DNA of 64,000 nucleotides from Agrobacterium tumefaciens (GTDB taxonomy: Bacteria; Pseudomonadota; Alphaproteobacteria; Rhizobiales; Rhizobiaceae): NCBI RefSeq assembly GCF_000834635.1, contig NZ_JXQV01000005.1, positions 62,001 through 126,000 of the forward strand, written 5' to 3'. Below the pieces are notes generated by a model that worked only from the letters and a program-made list of their open reading frames with translations, searched no databases and was not told the origin of the DNA. Made by a program: the position numbers and the translations under genes. Below are positions 34,781-42,958 of the stretch, piece after piece; within the stretch, counting starts at the first letter, position 1; every line of letters begins with the position of its first letter.

Positions 34781-36253
34781 ATGCCCCCAGCTCCGAGCGT
34801 CAAGACGATTACCACGAATGTCGGTTGGAGCGTACTGTCAAGAACAGGCACATTCGGGCTTAAGTTTGTCACGGTACCAATTCTCGCCCGATTGCTGACA
34901 CCGGAAGAATTCGGCGTTGTGGCCGTGGGCCTGACTGTTGTGCAGTTTCTGACCATGATTGCGGGCGCTGGACTGACCTCCGCGCTGATTGTGGAAAAAG
35001 AAGAGGATATGGACACGATCCACACCGTCTTCTGGGCAAATCTCGCGATTTCCTGCACCATGGCCGCAATCCTCTACTTTGGAGCGGAATTCTTCGGAGA
35101 GCTGCTTGGGGCTGTCGAAAGCGCGTATCTTCTGCGAATCATGGCGTTTCTCATCCCCATCCAACTGGCGGGCGATGTTGCCTACTCGCTGCTGGCAAGG
35201 CGCATGAATTTCAGCAAAGACGCCCTCTGGAGTATGTTGTCTGAGAGCATCGCAGCTGTTGTCGCTGTCATCCTCGCCTTGGCCGGTTACGGGGTCTGGG
35301 CGCTCATCATCCAGTTGTTCGCGGCGGCCTTCATCCGGCTGGTCGGTCTCTATGCCGTATCGCACTATCGTCCACGCTTCGTCATGAAGCCGAAGCGCCT
35401 CGTTCCGCTGTTGGGGTTCAGTTCGGGCCTGATGGGTTCGGAAATCGCCAACTTCGTCACCTTTCAGTCGCCGATGGTCGTGATCGCCCGACATCTGGGC
35501 CTTGCCGATGCGGGCGCCTACTCGGCGTCCAATCGCTTCGCCAGCATTCCCAATCAGGTGGTGCTCTCTGCCGTTATGGGCGTGCTTTTCCCAGCCTTCA
35601 GCCGCATGATGGATGACAAACAGCGCCGTCGCGATGCGCTGATGTTTTCGACTCAGGTACTGACCGTTCTCTTGGCTCCCATGATGTTCGGTCTGTGGGC
35701 GATTGCTGAACCCGCCATGCTGGTCATTTTCGGTCCACAATGGGCCTATGCCTGGCCAGTCCTCGGTCTTCTTGCCTTGTCCAAGGCAATACTCACGCCT
35801 TGCAGCACGTTTATCCCCTACCTCAAGGGCGCAGGCTATGGCCGCGTTCTGTTCTGGTCGGCAACCATCCGTGCCGTCGTCACCACACTTGTGGTCTGGC
35901 TTGCCGCGACGTACGGAACGTTGAATGACACCATGGTGGCGCTGTGCATCGTCAACGGCATCACGCTATTCGCCTACTCATGGGCTGTGTTCAAGGCGAG
36001 CGAAATGCCGCTTCTCAAAGGCCTTTACATCAGCAGCCGGCCGATGGTGGCATCCTTCGTCATGGCGCTTGCGGTGCGGTACAGCCTGCATTTGTTCGAA
36101 GCGAGCCTGCCCCATGCTTACATGCAGGTTATCGTCGGTGCAGTGGTCGGTGGCGTTGTCTATGCCGCGCTGATTCTGTTGACCGAACGGGAGCTGTTGA
36201 AGAAGATTCTAGGCATGGTGAAAAACCGCAAATCTCAACCCGCCACACCGTAG
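34781..36253 (+). CDS. exoT: Succinoglycan flippase ExoT (Wzx-type, MOP superfamily)
   Basis: 490-residue membrane protein with 12-14 helices of the polysaccharide-transporter/MATE-like fold, which flips the finished lipid-linked octasaccharide to the periplasmic face. The start VGWSVLSRTGTFGLKFVTVPILARLLTPEEFG is the usual Wzx opening, with LARRMNFSKDALWSMLSESI in the middle. A basic tail ends the protein. The ATG at 34781 follows GGATGCACGT. It stands alone between divergent exoW and the exoH-exoP unit. Confidence 0.88.
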   Translation: MPPAPSVKTITTNVGWSVLSRTGTFGLKFVTVPILARLLTPEEFGVVAVGLTVVQFLTMIAGAGLTSALIVEKEEDMDTIHTVFWANLAISCTMAAILYFGAEFFGELLGAVESAYLLRIMAFLIPIQLAGDVAYSLLARRMNFSKDALWSMLSESIAAVVAVILALAGYGVWALIIQLFAAAFIRLVGLYAVSHYRPRFVMKPKRLVPLLGFSSGLMGSEIANFVTFQSPMVVIARHLGLADAGAYSASNRFASIPNQVVLSAVMGVLFPAFSRMMDDKQRRRDALMFSTQVLTVLLAPMMFGLWAIAEPAMLVIFGPQWAYAWPVLGLLALSKAILTPCSTFIPYLKGAGYGRVLFWSATIRAVVTTLVVWLAATYGTLNDTMVALCIVNGITLFAYSWAVFKASEMPLLKGLYISSRPMVASFVMALAVRYSLHLFEASLPHAYMQVIVGAVVGGVVYAALILLTERELLKKILGMVKNRKSQPATP

Positions 36254-36611
36254 CGGTGCCCTTTTTCGCCACAATCCGTCAGTCGTTTCGTCGGTAGATG
36301 CGATCACGTGACCATTTTTTGCGCTTCAATTTGTGCAATGCAGCATATTTTGGGGTAGCTGTTTCCACCCGTGATTTCATGGAAAAGATCTGCGCAAGTC
36401 TTTTTTTCAATTCAAAAACAGTAACTTGAGATCGCTTTCGATAACTAGGAGCCTCGCCTTCCAGAGATTCACCCCTCATATTTCGAGATGCATTTTTCTC
36501 GCATTGCCACATTTTACCCTCATGTAAAACCGAGACTCTATTGGTGGGCTTACGTTCGCTCTTGGTTGTCATGCGGTGATGGGAGACACCGCCCAATAAA
36601 GGGGAACTGAT
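36254..36611. other. 358-bp AT-rich gap between exoT and exoH
   Basis: Much more AT-rich than the flanking genes. In Sinorhizobium, exoI lies between exoH and exoT; no exoI-like frame is seen. A minus-strand frame of about 105 codons (36279-36596) is lysine/arginine-rich and low-complexity and is not accepted as a gene. The promoter of the long exoH-exoP unit should be here, but no convincing -35/-10 pair was found by eye. Confidence 0.5.
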
Positions 36612-37760
36612 GTGACTTTTGATCAGAACCTGTCTTCCCGCATCAATCTGATGCGCATAGTTTTAATTTCAGGCATTGTTTTCGTACACGTGCCTCATAA
36701 TCCTGAAACCAGCCCCTTTCTCGGGCTGTATGGTTTTTTTGACTGGTTGCGGGTTTTCCTGGGCGATGCGCTATTTCGCGTCGGTGTGCCGTGTTTGAGT
36801 GCCATCTCTGGTTATCTTCTGTTCCGTCGTGGCATCAGTGCGTTCGACTACTCAGCGACTGTAAAATCAAAGGCTAAAACCGTTCTGCTGCCATTCCTGC
36901 TATGGAACGGCGCGCTGTTTCTGGCCGTGCTTTTGATGCAACGCATTGGCGTTGGAGATGGCTATTTCCCTGACCTATGGAATGCATCGACGCGCGAAAT
37001 CCTCAGCCATGGAGCCGCGGTTGAAGAACTTCCGGTCAATGTGCCTCTCTATTTTCTCCGCGACCTGTTCGTGTGCATCCTGCTGGCGCCGATCCTGGCA
37101 TTTTTCGTGCGGCGCTTTCCGATAGCGACGCTCGGCGTGCTTCTTGTTGTGACTGCCTGGCCAGATCTCACGCTCTATATCGTGCAGAAAAAGTCCATTC
37201 TTTTCAGCTTTTCCCTCGGCATCGCACTTGCTTTGTATAAGGTTGATCTGAAAACTCTTGATCCTTACGCGGTCATCATCACTGCAGGGCTTTTCCTGGC
37301 TACTGCTCTTCTTGCCACAGGCCTCTACTTCACCGGACCTGAATTCACGTTCGAACTGAACCTGCTGCGCAATCTTTTGGCTGTGTTTGGTGCGGTGGGT
37401 TTGTGGGCGTCGTCATCGCTTTTGATCCAGAGCCGTATTGGGCAACGCCTTGCCAACACGGGAAGCCTTAGCTTCTGGATTTTCTGCGCCCACTACCCGC
37501 TTCTCGTCATCATGTGGATGGTCTGGAACAGAAGCGGACCGGATTTTTATCCCGCATTCTATTTTGGGGCTGTCCTACTTTCCTTCGTGATCCTGATCAT
37601 CACCAATGCGCAGGTTCGCTCCAGGCTGCCATCCCTCTACGGTGTATTGACGGGAAGCCGCGGCAAGAAGCCGAAGCCACCAACAAACAATTCCGCAACC
37701 GTGAAAGCCGATCCTCGCGGGTCAGCCGTCACGACACCCGTTCCACACAGACAAAGGTGA
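36612..37760 (+). CDS. exoH: Succinoglycan succinyltransferase ExoH (acyltransferase 3 family)
   Basis: 382-residue membrane acyltransferase with about ten helices. The opening SSRINLMRIVLISGIVFVHV contains the conserved His of the acyltransferase-3 family. In Sinorhizobium, ExoH adds succinyl groups to the repeating unit, and succinylation makes the chain sensitive to the ExoK glycanase, whose gene follows directly. Start is GTG 36612, seven bases after GGGGAA. First gene of the apparent unit exoH-K-L-A-M-O-P. Acetylating paralogues (ExoZ) look alike; position decides the name. Confidence 0.86.
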   Translation: MTFDQNLSSRINLMRIVLISGIVFVHVPHNPETSPFLGLYGFFDWLRVFLGDALFRVGVPCLSAISGYLLFRRGISAFDYSATVKSKAKTVLLPFLLWNGALFLAVLLMQRIGVGDGYFPDLWNASTREILSHGAAVEELPVNVPLYFLRDLFVCILLAPILAFFVRRFPIATLGVLLVVTAWPDLTLYIVQKKSILFSFSLGIALALYKVDLKTLDPYAVIITAGLFLATALLATGLYFTGPEFTFELNLLRNLLAVFGAVGLWASSSLLIQSRIGQRLANTGSLSFWIFCAHYPLLVIMWMVWNRSGPDFYPAFYFGAVLLSFVILIITNAQVRSRLPSLYGVLTGSRGKKPKPPTNNSATVKADPRGSAVTTPVPHRQR

Positions 37761-37764
37761 ACCC

Positions 37765-38556
37765 ATGTCCGCACGTCTTAGCAGCGTTCACTCGCGCTTG
37801 ATCATATCAGCTCTTCTCATCTCTGGACTTGGCGTATCCGTTGCCACAGCACAGGAGAGCAATGGCAAGTCCTTCGTCGAGAATTTCGACAGCATGGACC
37901 GCTCCTTCTGGTACGTATCCGATGGCTGGAACAACGGCCCGCATCAGAACTGCACTTGGTCTAAAAAACTAGTGAAGTTCGAAGAGGGCAAACTTCAGCT
38001 TGGCTTTCAGGAAGGCAAGGCTGGCGATCGTGAGTTTTCATGCGGTGAAATCCAGACCAAAGGTCGCTATCGCTACGGAACCTACGAAGCCCGCATCCAG
38101 ACCGCGACGGGTTCGGGCCTGAACTCCGCCTTCTTCACCTATATCGGCCCGACCGATAAGAAGCCGCATGATGAAATCGACATGGAAGTGTTGGGCAAGA
38201 ACACATCTCAGGTCCAGCTTAACCAATACATCTCTGCCAAGGGCGGCAACGAGAAGCTGATGGATGTGGCTGGCGGTGCGGACAAGGCGTTCAATGATTA
38301 CGCCTTCGTCTGGGAGCCGACACGGCTACGCTATTTCTTGAACGGAAAGCTCATTCACGAGGTGACCGATCCTTCAAAAATTCCACAGAACCCGCAGAAA
38401 ATTTTCTTCAGCCTGTGGGGCACCGATACGCTGAAAAGCTGGATGGGCAAGTTTGCCTATAGCGGCCCAACGATCATGTCGGTGGATCGTATGGCGTTTA
38501 CGGCGCTTGGCGATAAGTGCCAGTTCCCGGAATCGGTCGCCTGCCTGTCAAACTGA
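37765..38556 (+). CDS. exoK: Succinoglycan-cleaving beta-glycanase ExoK (GH16)
   Basis: Secreted endo-1,3-1,4-beta-glycanase that cuts nascent succinoglycan to lower molecular weight. 263 residues: signal peptide (to about residue 29, ending VATA), then a GH16 beta-sandwich with the catalytic HDEIDMEVLG (nucleophile E137, D139, acid/base E141). The upstream YRYGTYEARIQ and downstream YAFVWEP regions are typical of the family. ATG 37765 follows AAGGTGAACCC and comes 4 bp after exoH. Confidence 0.93.
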   Translation: MSARLSSVHSRLIISALLISGLGVSVATAQESNGKSFVENFDSMDRSFWYVSDGWNNGPHQNCTWSKKLVKFEEGKLQLGFQEGKAGDREFSCGEIQTKGRYRYGTYEARIQTATGSGLNSAFFTYIGPTDKKPHDEIDMEVLGKNTSQVQLNQYISAKGGNEKLMDVAGGADKAFNDYAFVWEPTRLRYFLNGKLIHEVTDPSKIPQNPQKIFFSLWGTDTLKSWMGKFAYSGPTIMSVDRMAFTALGDKCQFPESVACLSN

Positions 38557-38612
38557 CGAAACAAGAATGCCGTTTGATCGTTGATGCCAACATATTGTCC
38601 CAGGACCTTTTC

Positions 38613-39794
38613 ATGACGCAAATTCTTTACCTCGCCCACGACCTTGCCGACCCGGCCATACGCCGGCGCGTCATGACGTTGCAGGCGGGTGGGGCTCGTG
38701 TCAGCCTTGCAGGCTTTACGCGCGGCGAAAACAGGCTTGCGACTGTGGATGGAGTAAGACCGATCGTTCTGGGCGAGACGGCAGATGGGCGGTTTGCGCA
38801 GCGAATCGCTTCGATCATCAAATCAAGCGCATCATTGCGCGGTGCACTGAACGCTGTACCGAAACCCGATGTAATCATCGCCCGCAATCTCGAAATGCTG
38901 GCGCTGGCCCGGCGGGCCTCGGCCATTTTTGGGTCAGATGTACCTGTCGTCTATGAGTGCCTCGACATTCACCGCCTGCTGCTGAACGAAGGACCGGTGG
39001 GCAAGTTGGTGAACGCCGCCCAGCGTTACTTCGCCGGTAACGCGAAATTGCTGATCACCAGTTCACCAGCCTTCGTCAGCCAGTATTTCGCGCCTCGATC
39101 CGGCCTTCATCTGCCGGTGCTGCTGCAGGAAAACAAGGTTCTGATGCTGGATGCCGGAATGCAGACGCAGCCAGAACCGCGTGCGCCTAAAGCTGGGGAG
39201 CCATGGAAAATCGGCTGGTTCGGCGCTCTTCGCTGCCGCAAATCGCTGGAAATCCTCGCGGATTTTGCCAAGCGCATGGATGGCAAGGTCGAAATCATTT
39301 TGCGCGGCCGTCCGGCTTATTCAGAGTTAAATGATTTCGATGGCTTTGTCGCGAAAGCGCCGCATCTCAGCTTTCAGGGTGCTTACAAAAACCCGGAGGA
39401 TCTGGCCGCGATCTATAGTGAGGTGCAGTTCACCTGGGCCATCGACTTCTTCGAGGAAGGGCAGAACTCAAGCTGGTTGCTGCCCAACAGGCTCTATGAA
39501 GGCTGCCTCTATGGCACGCTGCCTATTGCCGTTAACGGCACTGAAACGGCCAATTTTCTGAAGACGAAAAACATCGGCCATGTGCTGGATATTGCCGATG
39601 CAACGACACTACAAGCGTTTTTCGAGAGCCTGGGAGAGCAAGCTTATCTCGAAAAATTCCGAGATCTTGCCGCGATCGACCCTAAATACTGGGTGACCGA
39701 TCATCAGGATTGTATCCAGCTCGTTCACAAACTCGCCTCCCTGGCTGCGCCGAACAATGGCCGCGCCTTGGAAGCCAAGCTTTCAACAGTTTGA
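38613..39794 (+). CDS. exoL: Succinoglycan glycosyltransferase ExoL
   Basis: 393-residue GT-B-type enzyme. N-terminal MTQILYLAHDLADPAIRRRV, then DVIIARNLEMLALARRASAI, and a C-terminal nucleotide-sugar domain (WKIGWFGALRCRKSLEIL; ILRGRPAYSELNDF; NRLYEGCLYGTLPIAVNGTE). In Sinorhizobium, ExoL adds the third sugar (beta-1,4-glucose). ATG 38613 follows AGGAC; 32 upstream in-frame residues overlap exoK and are discounted. Confidence 0.86.
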   Translation: MTQILYLAHDLADPAIRRRVMTLQAGGARVSLAGFTRGENRLATVDGVRPIVLGETADGRFAQRIASIIKSSASLRGALNAVPKPDVIIARNLEMLALARRASAIFGSDVPVVYECLDIHRLLLNEGPVGKLVNAAQRYFAGNAKLLITSSPAFVSQYFAPRSGLHLPVLLQENKVLMLDAGMQTQPEPRAPKAGEPWKIGWFGALRCRKSLEILADFAKRMDGKVEIILRGRPAYSELNDFDGFVAKAPHLSFQGAYKNPEDLAAIYSEVQFTWAIDFFEEGQNSSWLLPNRLYEGCLYGTLPIAVNGTETANFLKTKNIGHVLDIADATTLQAFFESLGEQAYLEKFRDLAAIDPKYWVTDHQDCIQLVHKLASLAAPNNGRALEAKLSTV

Positions 39795-39808
39795 CGGGGG
39801 TCAAAGTC

Positions 39809-40825
39809 ATGAAGTCGCAAACTGTTCCAGACATCAAAACTCTCGTTGTCATTCCGTGCCTCAATGAGGCCAAGACGATCGATGACCTCCTGCTGAAGTT
39901 CGCCAGCACTCTCAACCACGCTGGTGACCGAGTCATCGTGGCCGATGGTGGAAGCACCGATGGAACCCGCGATATCGTTGCAGCTTTTTCACGGCAGGAC
40001 CCTCGCGTCATCTTGCTGGCCAATCCCAAGCGGATCCAGAGTGCTGGCATTAACCTCGCCGTCGAGATGTTCGGGGAAGGTTACGCCTATCTCATCCGCA
40101 TCGATGCCCATGGTGACTACCCGGATGATTATTGTCAGCGACTGATCGAGGATGCCGTCAAAACCGGCGCGGATTCGGTTGTCGTGGGCATGGAAACGGT
40201 CGGCCATGGCACGTTCCAGAAAGCCACGGCCATGGCGCAGAACTCCAAACTAGGCAATGGCGGTTCCAAACATCGTGACGGTGCGAAAGGTCATTGGATC
40301 GATCACGGACATCACGCGTTGATGCGCATATCTGCCTTTACCGCAGTGGGTGGATATGACGAAACGTTCAGCCACAATGAGGATGCGGAGCTGGATTACC
40401 GCTTGAGAAAGGCTGGCTTCAGGATCTGGATGACAGACAAGACGCGCATGACCTATTATCCTCGGTCCAATGTCAGGCCGTTGTTCAAACAATATATGGC
40501 CTATGGTCGTGGACGCGCTAAAAACTTGCTGAAACACAAGTCCTCGCCGAAAATCCGCCAGATGATTCCGCTAGCCGTTATGCCCGTAGCAGTCTTTGCA
40601 TTGCTTGGTGTGTTCCACTGGGCCGCGGTCATCCCACTCTGCCTTTGGATTGCCGCATGCGCTGGCTACGGGTTGTGGATGGCAATTGCACAGAAAAATC
40701 CATACGGTCCGCTTGTGGCGTTTGCAGCCATGGTCATGCATTTCGCATGGTCAACCGGCTTCTGGCTTGAGCTTGCTGGCTCTGTCACCACACCTGCGCC
40801 CGTGGCGGGAAAGGCCGTATCATGA
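39809..40825 (+). CDS. exoA: Succinoglycan glycosyltransferase ExoA (GT2, membrane-anchored)
   Basis: 338-residue GT2 enzyme: TLVVIPCLNEAKTIDDLLLK, VIVADGGSTDGTRDIV, NPKRIQSAGINLAV, IRIDAHGDYPDDYC and the acceptor-side HNEDAELDYRLRKAG then YYPRSNVRPLFKQY. Two or three C-terminal helices (about 265-325) anchor it to the inner membrane. In Sinorhizobium, ExoA adds the second sugar (beta-1,3-glucose) to the lipid-linked galactose. ATG 39809 follows GGGGGTCAAAGTC, and the stop overlaps exoM. Confidence 0.9.
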   Translation: MKSQTVPDIKTLVVIPCLNEAKTIDDLLLKFASTLNHAGDRVIVADGGSTDGTRDIVAAFSRQDPRVILLANPKRIQSAGINLAVEMFGEGYAYLIRIDAHGDYPDDYCQRLIEDAVKTGADSVVVGMETVGHGTFQKATAMAQNSKLGNGGSKHRDGAKGHWIDHGHHALMRISAFTAVGGYDETFSHNEDAELDYRLRKAGFRIWMTDKTRMTYYPRSNVRPLFKQYMAYGRGRAKNLLKHKSSPKIRQMIPLAVMPVAVFALLGVFHWAAVIPLCLWIAACAGYGLWMAIAQKNPYGPLVAFAAMVMHFAWSTGFWLELAGSVTTPAPVAGKAVS

Positions 40826-41760
40826 CAGATACCCTGCCCGTGCCTACACCTCTTAAAATCGATATCGGCATCTGCACCTATCGCAGGCCTGCCGTCGTCG
40901 CCACATTGACATCCTTGTTTGAGCTAGATGTTCCCCCAGGCGTTACCGTGCGGCTGATCGTGGCCGACAACGACGCGGAGCCCAGTGCCAAAGCCACCAT
41001 CGACAATCTGCGTGCAGTCTCGCCCTTCGATATCATCTATGTTCACTGCCCAAAATCGAACATCTCGATTGCCCGAAATGCTTGCCTTTCAGCCTGCGAC
41101 GCGGACTACCTTGCCTTCATTGACGACGATGAGACCGCTCCAAAGGAGTGGCTCTCAGAGCTCTTGAAAACGGCGCGGGAAACGGGCGCTGAGGCTGTGC
41201 TTGGTCCGGTGACAGCGATCTACAAGACAACGGTTCCGGGCTGGATGCGCAAGGGTGATTTTCATTCCACCTTTCCGGTATGGGTCAAGGGTGACATCAT
41301 CACCGGCTACACCTGCAACACGCTGCTGAAAATGAGCGCACCGTCCGTTTCAGGTCGACGCTTCGCTCTCTCCTTGGGGCAAAGCGGGGGTGAAGATACG
41401 CATTTCTTCTCGCATATGCACGCCGATGGCGGTCGCATTGCTTACGCTGTGAAGGCGGTTCTTTCCGAACCTGTGCCGGATACCCGCGCAAGCTTCAAAT
41501 GGCTTGCCAAAAGGCGTTTCCGCTCCGGCCAGACCCATGGTCGCCTATTGGCCGAAAGCAGGCCGGGGCTTCGACGCGTTGCACAAGCCACCACGGCAGG
41601 AGCCAAGGCTGTGGCATGCACTGGCCTGGCGCTGCTTGCCATTTTTGATCCGGTTCGCCGTAATCGGCAACTACTGCGTGTGGCGCTGCATCTCGGCTCG
41701 GTCAGCGGAGCAGTTGGTGTCAAGGAAATTCGCCAGTACGGCACAGTGGCGGCGACATGA
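40822..41760 (+). CDS. exoM: Succinoglycan glycosyltransferase ExoM (GT2)
   Basis: 312 residues. It starts KIDIGICTYRRPAVVATLTS, then LIVADNDAEPSAKATI, KSNISIARNACL and AFIDDDETAPKEWL with the metal-binding DDD. SLGQSGGEDTHFFSHM carries the acceptor-side acidic residues. In Sinorhizobium, ExoM adds the fourth sugar (beta-1,4-glucose). It overlaps exoA upstream and exoO downstream by ATGA at both junctions, so the three are translationally coupled. Confidence 0.9.
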   Translation: MTDTLPVPTPLKIDIGICTYRRPAVVATLTSLFELDVPPGVTVRLIVADNDAEPSAKATIDNLRAVSPFDIIYVHCPKSNISIARNACLSACDADYLAFIDDDETAPKEWLSELLKTARETGAEAVLGPVTAIYKTTVPGWMRKGDFHSTFPVWVKGDIITGYTCNTLLKMSAPSVSGRRFALSLGQSGGEDTHFFSHMHADGGRIAYAVKAVLSEPVPDTRASFKWLAKRRFRSGQTHGRLLAESRPGLRRVAQATTAGAKAVACTGLALLAIFDPVRRNRQLLRVALHLGSVSGAVGVKEIRQYGTVAAT

Positions 41761-42752
41761 CGGAAGCCTCTATACAACCCGATGTTACATTCGTAATCGC
41801 AGCCTATAATTCGGCCGCGACAATTGTCCCGGCTGTTCAGAGCGCGCTGGATCAGGCGCTGGTTACTCTGGAAGTTATCGTGGTGGACGACAAGTCCAGC
41901 GATGCCACCCGCGAAATCATCAACGCATTCACGATGAACGATCCACGCGTGCGCCTGATTGCGCTGGACGAGAATGTCGGCCCCGGCGGTGCGCGCAACG
42001 CGGGGATCGATGCTGCAACCGGCAGATGGATTGCGGTGCTGGATTCCGACGACGTCATTCTTCCCGCACGCACCTCCCGAATGATCGCCCGGGCCGAGCA
42101 GACGGGAGCAACGATTGCCGTTGATAATCTCGATGTTGTTTACATGGATGATCGCCCGGCTGAGACGATGTTCGAAGAGGCGTTTTTGACGCAGCGCGGG
42201 ACGCTGACGCTTGAAGATTTCATTGCGTCCAACATCCTGTTTCGCTCGACGTTCAATTTCGGCTATATGAAACCGATGTTCCTACGCGAATTTCTCAATA
42301 CGCAGGGCCTGCGCTTTCGTACCGATCTTCGCATTGGTGAGGACTATCTGCTGCTTGCATCCGCGCTCGCAGCAGGCGGTTCATGCGCCATCGAGCCTAC
42401 ACCGGGTTATGTGTATAACATCCGCGAGGGTTCCATTTCGCGCGTCCTCGAGCTCCACCACGTCGACGCCATGATGTCGGCAGATGCGGACTTTCTGGAA
42501 CGCTACACGCTCTCACCCGAAGCGACAAAGGCACAGACCCTGCGCACGCGCAGCCTGGTGGAGGCCCGGAATTTTCTGCTGCTGGTTTCCAGCATCAAGC
42601 GCCGGTCAATCGGCGATATTCTGAAGATCGCCGCACGCAATCCTGCGACGCTGCGCCATCTGCGCATGCCTGTAGAGGTGCGGTTGAAAAAACTTCGCGA
42701 TTCGATCTTCTCATCGCGCGCTCACAGGGCCGGTAAAAGGCAGACATCTTGA
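41757..42752 (+). CDS. exoO: Succinoglycan glycosyltransferase ExoO (GT2)
   Basis: 331 residues: FVIAAYNSAATIVPAVQSAL, VIVVDDKSSDATREI, NVGPGGARNAGIDAATGRWI and AVLDSDDVILPARTS, followed by FRTDLRIGEDYLLLASALAAGG. In Sinorhizobium, ExoO adds the fifth sugar, the beta-1,6-linked glucose that begins the side chain. It overlaps exoM by 4 bp. It resembles the exoU product, as expected for two enzymes making beta-1,6 links. Confidence 0.88.
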   Translation: MTEASIQPDVTFVIAAYNSAATIVPAVQSALDQALVTLEVIVVDDKSSDATREIINAFTMNDPRVRLIALDENVGPGGARNAGIDAATGRWIAVLDSDDVILPARTSRMIARAEQTGATIAVDNLDVVYMDDRPAETMFEEAFLTQRGTLTLEDFIASNILFRSTFNFGYMKPMFLREFLNTQGLRFRTDLRIGEDYLLLASALAAGGSCAIEPTPGYVYNIREGSISRVLELHHVDAMMSADADFLERYTLSPEATKAQTLRTRSLVEARNFLLLVSSIKRRSIGDILKIAARNPATLRHLRMPVEVRLKKLRDSIFSSRAHRAGKRQTS

Positions 42753-42958
42753 GCGCGCGCCCATCACATATAAGCAAGGAAACAACCGTGAAACCACATA
42801 AGGCTCCCACAAAAGCGTGCAGCGTAGCGGGCATGACCATCTTGCCCGTTTCTCATCACGAATGCCGCGTAAGAGCAGCCTGACGCAAACAGTAATGGGA
42901 GGCGGGGAGGCAGGAGAACGGCCTTCCCGTTCGCCGTATTTAAGTACAAGGTGGGTCC

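Noticed and set aside
34838-35740. Open frame of 300 codons on the minus strand
   Set aside because: Antisense to exoT; the hydrophilic His/Gln/Asp-rich product is what the complement of a membrane-protein gene usually gives.
36279-36596. Possible 105-residue gene on the minus strand between exoT and exoH
   Set aside because: Product is Lys/Arg-rich and low complexity, no ribosome site or family match; the stretch is better read as a control region or decayed DNA.
42828-42848. Short inverted repeat CGGGCA / TGCCCG upstream of exoP
   Set aside because: Only 6 bp with a 9-nt loop in GC-rich DNA; expected by chance.
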